NCBI RefSeq assembly: GCF_900634415.1
Contig: NC_041375.1
Coordinates: forward strand, 20,187,041 to 20,251,040
Direction of reading: 5' to 3'
DNA: 64,000 nt
Origin: Cottoperca gobio
Taxonomy: Eukaryota; Chordata; Actinopteri; Perciformes; Bovichtidae
In this document: positions 1 to 10,900 of the stretch, piece after piece
How the letters are laid out: every line of letters begins with the position of its first letter
Numbering within the stretch: position 1 is the stretch's first letter
Program-made: the position numbers and the translations under genes
Notes under the pieces: generated by a model
What the model was told of the DNA's origin: nothing
What the model saw: only the letters and a program-made list of their open reading frames with translations
Database searches by the model: none

Positions 1-600
1 ACTGTGTGATTGACTTTGTGAGTGCTGTCTCTGTATCTACCCCTTTTCATAAATTAGAGATAGCTCTTCTGATATTCTCTTAAGTCTGCAGCCTTTAAGG
101 GGACTCTTGTGTGTAACATGAAAGTAGATATTGCAATATCTAGGGCCGGGGGCTTTTTCTGTGTGCAATAAAGGAAATCAATATAGCGTTATCTAAAAGT
201 GTCCATTTTTTTGGTGTTTAGCTGTAAGTATATGTATTTTCTCTTTACTTTCAAGAAATGTTCCATTTGAAATATAGTGGAATAAATATAAAATTGTAAG
301 AGGTTTGTTCTTTGACGAAATAGAATATTTCTCAAATTTTACTAATTGAATTGAAGTTCTACAGTAATTATTTAATTGGTAATTACTTTATATTAATCAA
401 ATATATCATGAATTTATAATTAGTTGAATAGGTTGTGTTTAATTTAAGAAAATACATTTTTAATAATGTACAAAATGTATTTTCTTTCTTAGATGTATTT
501 TATATAGCGAGTAACACGTGGTTAAACCTTTTCAATGCAGAAGTAGCTCCCATTTGAGTTAAAAAGACACTGAGGTCATGTCATGTCTCAGAACTTTGTG
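1..600. other. AT-rich non-coding left edge
   Basis: No coding exon or recognisable repeat was found here. An AATAAA at 167-172 in a T/G-rich setting could be the polyadenylation signal of a gene lying to the left of the window, but nothing else supports that. Confidence 0.4.
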
Positions 601-708
601 ATAATTTGGGGGTTTTAGGACCCTTGGGTTGCACTAGCAAGGCCTATCACTTCATAAGTTTGTGTGTAGCCAGGGAAAGGGCGTGCTTCAGCGGGACTGT
701 CGATAGAG

Positions 709-930
709 TGCGGCGAGGAGCAAGAGGGATCCGATCCGGTCCGATCTGCAACGGTCCTGGGAAACATCCTTCAAGGTCTGGTTCACCAGACGAGGAGGAG
801 CTGAGGAGGATCAGTGCGCAGCGAGGAGCAAAAGGGATCCAATCCGGTCCGATCTGCGGGGAGGCAAAGCAGCAACTATCCTGGGAAACATCCTCCCGTC
901 AGTGCGCGGCGAGGAGCAAAAGGGATTTGG
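709..930. repeat. Imperfect tandem repeat, about 2.3 copies
   Basis: A core beginning with GGCGAGGAGCAAAAGGGAT starts near 711, 819 and 907 (spacing about 108 then 88 bases). The first two copies also share the following GATCC..ATCCGGTCCGATCTGC block and a CCTGGGAAACATCCT block. The repeat overlaps the 3' end of the minus-strand gag-like remnant, so it may be part of that retroelement. Confidence 0.7.
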
Positions 931-1861
931 AGTTGGCATTTGATCTCTTCTGTAAGAATTTCGTTAAGAATAGACCGTTGGTCTTTCATTTCTTTCCTGA
1001 GCTCAGTTCTCCCTGTGTCTCTCCATTCTTCCAGGCTAGGTGATGCCATGGCCGGTCGTGGCTGTGGCCCTGGAACACGTAATGCACAGGCAGACTCCAT
1101 CTTTAGTTCAGTTTCTAAAGCTCTGACTTCACTAGACACCTCACGGAAGGACATTGTAGGATTTCTACGCACCTGTCGTTGAAGTTCCTGTTGTACCATA
1201 TCGGGCTTCAAACCAAGGACAAGCTGGTCTCGGATAGTCATCTCGTCATGGGCTAAGCCAGCTGGTTCACCTTCTTTCCATTTGTGGAATATTTCACGGA
1301 TCCGAAGAAGGAAAGAAGCAGCAGTTTCCTCTTCCTGTTGGTAGCATTTGAAACACTGTGCCCGAAGCTGGGCTACTGGGGTTACACGTCCATACAGTCT
1401 TTTTAACTCCTGCAGAATGGCTTTACTACTTGAGAATTTGGTGGGGTCAAGAAGCCCTTTTTTGCATTATCCTCGAGTGCCCCAAAAATAAAATCAATTT
1501 TCTGTTCCTCATTTAACCCTTGTGCCCTCAGCATCGCCTGAACCTGCCCATGCCATTCAGAAAAACACATTTGACCTTTGTCACCATTAAACTTTGGGTT
1601 CCATGGAACACCCATAAACCAAGGCATCACCATTGCATTTACCACAGGCTGGCTTGCAGTAGTATTTCCCAGCCTGCCCCCATTTTCTGGTGACACACTA
1701 GGGCTTGCAACTTCATATTCATTATCTTCCATTCTGCACTGTATGGTGTGGAAAGGGAATCCGAACCTTTTAGATAAATGTGATGTTATCGGGCTACTCT
1801 GGTCCGTTACATATGTTTCAAAGTTAGTAATATTAATTTTTTTTAGAATGAGGGGAAACAA
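876..1861 (-). pseudogene. Broken Ty3/gypsy-like (PNMA-like) gag remnant
   Basis: On the minus strand two open stretches, 1861-1403 and 1241-876, belong to one decayed capsid-like gene. A probable start codon is at 1732-1730. The upstream part has the Trp-x-Pro-x-Phe-x-Gly block and a Gln-Lys-x-Asp-x-Ile-x-Gly-x-Leu-Glu block typical of Ty3/gypsy and PNMA-type gag. The bases between the two parts (about 1430-1242) still read as capsid C-terminal-like sequence, with a Gln-Glu-Glu-Glu-Thr and Phe-x-x-x-Trp-Lys stretch, but in another frame, so a frameshift lies near 1430. No zinc knuckle, protease, reverse transcriptase or LTR was found. This is a fragment of an old element rather than a working host gene. 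Confidence 0.65.
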
Positions 1862-2602
1862 TTATGTTAACCTAACAGATTGTTAGCATAAATCATTTAT
1901 TTTTTTGTAAAATATAATTTTACATTTTTCAGTTTACGTCATTATCAACAGCATTTTATCAAGTGTCAGTTTAGTTAGTAATGTACATTATTTATCATAA
2001 AACCTTTTACTGTTTAATCTAATCTTATCTCTGGTTCATAATTTAACAAGCTAACGTCAGTTAGCTAGGTTTTGTCAGTTAGCTCAGTTAGCTTTGCAAC
2101 AGTTAGCTACGCCTTACAGTTAATGGATATACATATTTAATAACAATCATCTTTTTGTAAGACGCTTTTTAGAAGCAATATATCTGAGTTTAGCTATCTT
2201 TTGGCTACTTAAATAAATGAATAAAATATTTGATATACCTCCACAAGGATGTCTTTGAAAGAGCATAAAAAATGTTCATTTAGGAAAAAATGAAAATACA
2301 ATAAAAATATTACTATTAAATAAGTACTGCACATATTTATTCAACCAATCACAAACATATTTATTTATTTCTGTCCATAATAAATACTTCCCCAGCAGTG
2401 GTGTGATGGGAGTTGAACTCTAAACTGCTGACCAATCAGATTGAGGCTGTGCAATCATCCCAGCAGCAGCGGCAGCAGCATCAGTGTGTGTGCAGTAGTA
2501 GCTTTAAACGGGGGAATCTGGACACCCTCTCTGAATTGAATAGGTCCCTCTGCAGGCAGGCAGGCCGTGCTTTTCTGTCCCTCTCAATGTGCTTTTTACC
2601 AA
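1862..2602. other. Intergenic region and slain1 5' UTR/promoter
   Basis: 1862-2390 is AT-rich with several short GTTAGCT repeats around 2050-2110 and no gene. From about 2410 base composition rises and CAG repeats (2460-2480) and CTCTCTGAATT sequence lead into the slain1 start, so this is probably promoter and 5' UTR. I see no clear TATA box. Confidence 0.45.
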
Positions 2603-5600
2603 ATGGAAGCAGAGGTGTTGAACCCCCAGATGATGGCAGACGTCAATGGCAACAATAAAATCACCAACCCGGAGCTGGAGGTGTTAAAGCTTCAGGAATT
2701 AGTCCGAAAATTGGAGAAGCAAAACGAACAATTGCGGACTAGAGCTAACGCTGTAAACAATTGCTCCATCGGCCCTCATCTCCAGACCTCGTTATCGTGT
2801 TCGCACGGGGGTACAACGTGTCCGAGTGACAATTTCTGCAGTAAATATGGCATTTCAAGTCCGACCCAGTCGCATTTGTTTCCCCCCGGACTCGGAGGTT
2901 CAACGGAGGAACCATTCGCGTATTTTCAGCCCAGCTCGGTGTGTCCTGACGCCGCTGAGGAGGACAGCGTCGCCGTTGGAGATACAACTGTTATGGATGA
3001 GGTTGATATTTTGGACCTCAACATCGTGCTCCCAGTCGGAGAACCTGATAGCTGGTAACGACTCTGTTTATATAAAGCACTCTCATGCAGCCACATACAT
3101 ATATGTGCATTTGCAGTGGAAATCAGTGGTGTGTTCTTTGCATCTGTTTCATAGGCCACAGGATTGGACTAGCCACAATTTTGTGAAATGATGTGTAATG
3201 CCACACTGTCATGTATCCTCTTATTGATTACAATATTGATTCCTGTAGACTTGCAGACACCAGCTAACAGATTGGCTCTTTACAGGAGAAAAAAAAGAAC
3301 AAAAACAGATTTGAGACAAGCTGTGGGCATCCCAGAATGCACTGTGCTTGTAGTAGAGGTATCTTTTCAGAGTAAGAAAGCACTGGTATGAAATTAGAAA
3401 CAATGACTCCCTTCAGCCTGTGATCAAACAGCTCAGCTTTGTGTGTAGTGTTCAGCCCCAGGCTGAACTACTTTGATGCACTATATCTGCTCTTCTGACT
3501 TAGGTTGCTCACACACTGACATGCTGACTACTGAACCGTTTTCATCTTTTTATATCAGATGTGATGATGTGGAAAATGTAGCACAGAGCTGAATGTAGCA
3601 CCAGCGTATATCCTCACTCCATTTAACACAATTGACCCTCAAGTCAATGTATCACCATGGCCTAGTTGCTGAATAAAAAGTAATTGCTCTGCTTTGTTTG
3701 TAAGTGACACATCAATATTTGTGCAACCCAGTTTAGTTCATTTTTAGGAATCTTATCATTCCAGTGTAGCATAGTCGCACACATCTATATTAATAATATA
3801 ACTTGTTTTACCCTAAAATGGGGATCCAGTTTCCAGGTGATAAACTCTTTCTTTCAGTCTTTGTCTGGCCGACGTACAGGCTGCAACAAAAAAACAAAAA
3901 TGTGTCTTTTGATTATTTCCTTGGTTATTTATGAATTATTACTGAAATAATGAAAATGGTCTATTATAACACTAAGATGGCATCTTCAAAAAAATGTTTT
4001 ATCCCAAACCCCACAATTGTTAATTCACTGTCAGTTATGACAAAGAAAAGCAACATCCCCTTAAATCTTAGAAAATGAAAGCAGAGAATATTTGGGGCGT
4101 TTTGGTTAAAAAGTGACTGACAAACAGTCGGTTAATTCTGCACTGATTGTCTAATCTAATAACTGACTAATCATTTCAGTGCTACAAGTATCTACAACCC
4201 ACAACCTGTGTTTCCCAGTAGCAGTCACATACTCGCATCCTATATATCACAGCATCGAATAAAGCCGTCATCACATGCATTTTTATTACACACTGTAGGG
4301 TTCACAGCTTATGTTGTCGCCAGTAAAATGGGAACTGCTTTTTGTGGAAATGTTGAACTTCTAAGGTGTATTGTCATTTGGACTTTATGAAAATCATTCC
4401 CTTTACACAACATCTGCAAAGTCATGCTTGTCTTTCATCTGAGAAATATCGCCGCTGTAAAAAAATGTACCTCCAGAGCTCTCTCAGCTCAACAATATGG
4501 GCTATGCTGTAAAGGTGTCAGGACTACATTGTGGGTTGTGCTGTGTGTTGCAGGCTGTATGTGAGTCCCAAAGCCAAGCTGCAGGGTGAGAGTGTCCTCA
4601 GCCCTCTCCAGTGGTGCAGGCAGGTACTGGACCACCTGGGGCCCGAGGTGGAGCTGGCTAAGATGACCCTCTGTCACAGACTGGACCAAGGTACCTACTG
4701 TGTATTTACCACTCATATTAACAGCCTTCATCTGCGGCCACATCTGAACATCTGTCTCTCTGGCTGCTGACATGTGATCATAAGCTGTGGCACACATTGA
4801 CCGCAAAATGTCTCCACATGCAAAAGGATTTCAGCAGCAGTTTGTGAGCCGTGGGAGCGTTTCTCTGCACGCAGCTCCGTGGTTTCTCACCATTTGGACA
4901 TTTTTAACTCACTCTCTTTAAATTTATGGGCTTTTAAGCACCTCAGCCGACTTCCCACAGAGCCATTATTTTCTGTGGTAGTTGGAAGGACTCCCATTTA
5001 CACATATCTCCAGAGTATAATGAAGATCAGTTTAAGGGATTTGCTACTCTGTTGATATAAAGTAAAAAACTATTTCAATTTAGAGGAACTCACGCCGTGC
5101 TGTTGGATCGCACCACACTGTGTTAAGTGGAAAACAGTGTAGAGGGGATTATAAATAAAGCTGTAGTCAAAGTATCACCATTACACTGCACCACCAACAA
5201 GTGGTTCTACATGCACATATTTCCATCCTCAACAAAAAATGTTTAAATTCATGCTTTTTTTTGTTAAATATTAAGAGAATGCATTTTTAAGAAATATACT
5301 TATTCACTTTCTTGCAGAGAAGCTTGATACCACTCTCATGTCTGTCTCAGCTTAGCTTAGCATAAAGACTGGAAACAGCTAGCCTGGCAGGTAACCAGTG
5401 GTGAGTACAGGAAGTTACTGTTCCCAGCAGATAAATAGTCCACATAAAATCCCTTAAAGCCACAAATTGTTCTCTTTACGCTTTGGTTTAAAAAGCTTTA
5501 GAGGTGTTGGGAGGTGGATTTTTTTACCGTCTGATAGAGCCAGGCTAGCTGTTTCCCCTGTAGCGCTCAATCACTTTGTAGTGGCCAAGCCTAAACTGTC

Positions 5601-6444
5601 CATCGTAACATGCCGACATTTTCACTAATACCTGTGCGTGTTGGTCAAAAACAAACACTTATATTACAACAAATATTACTGCCTTCTCTTCAGGAAATGG
5701 CTCCTACAAAGTATATTTACGTGCACACTAGTGTCCTGGTTTTGGTCATATTTAGAACATACAGTAACATTTACATGGAACATAGTACAACCTGGTTATT
5801 CAGCCACCTGTATACAACATGCTTATAACATCATCCAGGTTGCTGATGGTCCGGCCGTAGTGTGTGTCCGTTTTTGACGACTCACATCACAAACATCTGT
5901 CATTTCTGAGTCACCTCATCCTTTGAAGATGAATCCAATTTGTTTTTAACTGGATTTTGCTTCTCCATCTAATAATCAGTAATGGACAAGAGTAAAGATA
6001 TTGCATTACCACTTTCATTTTCACGACAGCATGTAGACTATTGTTACATAATGTGTTGTATTTCTGACTGGATATGGCGTTTACATGCACACACATAACC
6101 AGGATACTGGTGTTGCTACTAAAGGACATTTGCTACTTGCCACTTGTTTTTTGGATGTGTTGCTTTTACAGTTTCTACACTCATGCACAGAGTTATGGTT
6201 TCCATGTAAACCATGCTTACATTAACAGGGTTGTTGAAGCAGATTTGCTCAGCACTCGCCGCTCAAACAGGCTGAACGCATAAGTATATACTGTGTGTAC
6301 GGGCCTATGTGTGTGCTTTGATTTAAAAATGTAAAAAAAAGAGTTTACTGAGCTCAATTATCCTCATATTGGGGATTTGTTGTGTCCAGACTTGAATTCA
6401 ATAATGCAGATTTGTTAGTGTTTGTTCGGATGTTCATTAGTGTG

Positions 6445-6506
<62 letters not shown>

Positions 6507-7956
6507 GTTTAAGGTCTTCTTCTTATTCTAAAAGCTGTATTCAGTGAAGGTTGGCTCTCCTCCTCTGGGTCATGAATACATCCTTGTCTCTGAGCTCCAG
6601 TAGCTGTTGTTTGTGTAACTTGCTGTGAATGCTAGTTTTACCCAGAAGCAGTTGAGACTAATTGTGTCAGGAATGCCAAATGCTCCACTCTGTCAGGTGT
6701 GTGCCTCTCTGACTACCAATCAGTGGGAGTGAAATGTGTTTACACGTTGAACACACATTATCTAATGTCAGTCGTGTCATTACATGATTACAATTGAGGT
6801 TCAAACTGTAGCTACAGTAGGTAGTTTTACATGTTTAGGAATAATATTAGACACTAACACTCCGACTATATCTTTAAGAATTCAAAGAATATTTCTTTTA
6901 AAGCTGGAGTCCGGGACTTTCACATATAAATGAACGATCGTTACTTTCAAGCCCTGGCCAAACGAGGTCACACAATGCTAATTTAGCCTATCGCCGTCAG
7001 GAAAGGCTCTCTGTTTTTCGCAGTATACTGGAGTTGTGGTGTTTATGGCGACTTTCTGTGCCTGCAGGTGAGCTCACCGCATCTCCTCCGCCCCCAGGTG
7101 CAATCTCTTCAAGTCTTCCTGTGCACATTGTTTAACTTATATCCTTCCTCTTAACACAGAGTCAATTTTTTATCTGGAGCATCTACTCCAGAAATGTACT
7201 TCTGCCATACTCCAGAGCTGCTGCTCCTTCGTTATTGTCTCTCCCTGACGGTAATAACTCTCACTGCCAGAGGGGGAGACAAAACTTTGACGTGAACAAA
7301 GAAGTCCTGAGGATGGTTTACACTAGTCCAGTGGAAATCCTAAAACATCACATGTTGGTATGTACATTTAGGGGCGAGGAGCAAAAGCAGGCTCACAACA
7401 ATAGTTAGCAAGATTATGCAGAACCTCCAAAGACAGCTGTTGGAGGTTTACACGAACCAGGAGGAAAACAACATTAATAGCTCAGGACTCTTCACATCCT
7501 TTGTTCAATTTGAAAAACAACCCTCAGGAAGACGACAGAGGGTACCCATAGCAACAAGAAACATCTTTAAGAGATCTTTTATTCCACCCTCTGTCATCTT
7601 ACTAAACCTTTAATAAAGTATATATTATGACAGTGTTGTACCATGAAATGAACATTTTAAGCAGTATAAATGTAACCTCCACAACCCAAAGTAGGCCGTA
7701 GTAGATCTAATTCTAAATTTTGGGAATGGTATGTAGCCTACAAGCACAATCCCTGCTTATCCTGAGATCCCTCCAAAAAAATCTGTAGTTTAGCCCAATA
7801 AGCTGCAGTAGTAAGATAAACCTCGTCTTACTGTATCAGCCTCTTCTGTCCGAGCCGTGACCCAATCGTTTAAAACATCAATACTGATCTGGAAAAAGCA
7901 GATTAACATTTGGCCGGAGAGTGTTAAACTATAATCAATGTGCTCTATGTGAGTGG

Positions 7957-7991
<35 letters not shown>

Positions 7992-10900
7992 TGTATGTGT
8001 GTGCTACATGGTGAAGCAATCAGACTAACATGTCCTTCGTTACAATCTTGTGTCCAGCTAAGCGGTGGCGAGGAGTCTCCTCCGTCCGTCCTTACAGCTG
8101 CATAGAGGGACTCTCCACCCTCAGCTGCCCCGTCCTGCCTTACACTAAACCTGCTGCACTAAGCGAGTCTCCAGGTAACACAAACATACACTACACGAGC
8201 ATATAACCTCTGCTGACGACAAAGAGTCTGACACTCAATGACTTGATTAGTTTATCGACGGTGAAGTGGTTAGTAACCATTTTACAAACGATTGATAATT
8301 TTAGTCATTATTTGTAGGATATTAGTAGTAATATGTTTTGTCACGTTTCTTATCGTCTTAATTTTAAATGTTTTCTTTTAATTATTTCATTTTCTGGTGG
8401 TTTCTTCTTTTGCACTTTGTCTCGATGCTTTTGATGTTTTATGTAAAACACCTAAATGGTCTTGTTACTGAAATGTGCTATATTTATCAGACTTGCCTAG
8501 TCGTTGGCTCTGGGGATGGCAACGTCAGTCTGTGGGTTGGTCAACCACGCCCCTGACTGAAATATAAAAACAAATATTGCATTTAGTACCATGAAATTTT
8601 GTTCAGACATACATTGGCCCAAGAGGATGAATCCTGATGATAACTATGTGATTGATTGGCACAGAATGTGGTACCTGCATTCATGCCCCCTCTAGGGTTA
8701 CCATCAGGTAAACACTTTAAATTGTCCGATACTTTGGTTTATGAATGAATGCCTGCAAAATATTCCTTAGGTGTACTTCTTTTTAGCATATGTTAGCATG
8801 CTAACAAGCCAAACTAAGATGGTGAACACGGTAAACATTACCTGTCATATCAATGTCATTGTGAGTATGTTAGCATGCTGACTAATAGCATAGCATTCAA
8901 AGCACTACTGTGCCTAAATATAGACTCATACAGCCGCTAGTATGGCTGTTGACTCTTAGTCTTGTTCATTTTATTTTATAACCAGGGTAGTTTCACTGAG
9001 TGCTGTTTCTTTTGGAACATTTGCACCTTGAGACTGCCGAGTACAACCAGAGTCTGATCTAATGGCCTCTGAACAGAGCTTCTTTTTGTATTTTCCCCAC
9101 CCAGTTTTATCCTGCCAGTGTGGGGACTCAAGCCCACTTTTCTAACCTTCAAGCCACTGCTGCCCTCATTAAAAAAAATCTAACAACAACAACATAGCAA
9201 CTAACAGAAACAGAAATGTTGACAGAATGTGCAAATGCTTGTCCTGGAGACATAACGATCTTTTTCCTTTAACCTCATAGGCATTGCTACTTTTCAAATC
9301 CAAAGTAATAAGAACATGGAGCCAAACGCATTTGTTGCTTCCAAAATACTTTTGGAGCTCACTATATCCACATAACCCAGATTCTTAAACAACCTGTTAC
9401 TTGCAGTTTACAATCAGATTACATCAGATTCCAGGGAGGAGATTATCTGCTCATATCCTCGGACAGATGGACACAAGCAAGCTCAAACCCCACCAGGAAA
9501 AAAAAAAAAAAACCTCAGCCTGTTCATCCATATTTGATATTATGGCAAATGTCAGTGAGTTCTTGTTGAGCTTTGATTTGTATGTTAAAGTTATCAGTGA
9601 TTGAATCTTCTCTCTCTTTTTCTGTGTGTTTCTCTCCTTCCAAGCTCCATTGATATCATCTGCTCAGTCCTTCCTCCAGCCGACTCTCCCGTTCAGGGCC
9701 AGCTGCAACCTCAGTGACAGAGCGCCCACCTTCCTATCAAACTCCAATCTCCACAGTAAGACCTCACGGACAATATGTCTTTTCTGCTCTGTCATTCATG
9801 AGTCTGTAATGATTATATAGATTTAAGCGTGCCATTTGCTATGGAAACGTCTGTATCACATGCATATCGTTAAAACCAATTAAATATATTGGTGACGTAG
9901 GTTTTCCTCTCCCGTGTGTTTTTAGATGTGGGGCGCCGGCATGCGGCGATCAGCCCCCAGTCTTCCGTGGACAGTGAGGTGGGTGTGTCAGAGCTGGAGG
10001 ATGACTCCATCTCTATGAGCTACAAACTGCAAGACATGACAGATGTGGAGGTCATGGCACGACTTCAGGAGGACAGTGAGTTGACTCTATAAATGTCTTG
10101 CAGGCGCTACAGAGAGGGAGAGATAACAAAACGTACCCTTCATGAAAAAGGACTTAAAGTGTGAAGTACATCCCCGCTGTAAATGCTGCAGGAATGAGTC
10201 TTAAAACCTGGAAATTAGTAAGTTTAGTTTGCACTTCCCTCTTCTTGAAGTCGATGGGTTTTTCTAATGGGTTTTTGGTTAGATGCCTGACATAAGGTCT
10301 GTTGTTAACACAAGCTTAATAGCTTTTAACGGTTTTTTCTCTACAACATAAAATACATCAGTAAACACTCCACTCGTTAATTTTAAAGCCGTTGCTAACA
10401 AGTGGCTAAATGAGACCACAGAGGTTGTCGGGGACATTAAAAGTCATCACACCGAACACGGGGAAACTCATCTACTGTAGGGTTAGGGCTAGAAGAAAAG
10501 TAACAGTCTGGTTTACCGATTCATTAACTGATGGTAATGAATGAGGGGCATCTTACAGAAGGGAATATATCATAAGAGCACATAAGAGCATTGATTTGTC
10601 CCCCTGTAGGTCTCCGACAGGACTACGCCTCTACCTCACATACCACCACAGCCAGCCGTCGCAACTCCAGCTTCTCCTTACACTCCCTCAGGCGCAGTGA
10701 GATGGATCTGGAGGAGGAGGATGAGGATGAGGAGGACGACGAAGGGTACGACCAGCTTCCTCCTCCCCAGCCTCGACTGTTCCGCACAGGATCTATGCAG
10801 CGGGGCGGCCTGCCCCACTCCCACACCTTCTCTAGTTTTAGAGACTGCAGACGCAGCCCGACCACACCTCAGTTTTCACTCAGTGGACTCTCCCAGTACC

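Noticed and set aside
606..1241. Plus-strand open frames of 120-145 codons
   Set aside because: They are antisense shadows of the gag remnant and its tandem repeat; composition is not protein-like.
4208..4390. Short frame in slain1 intron 2
   Set aside because: No splice signals in phase and no homology.
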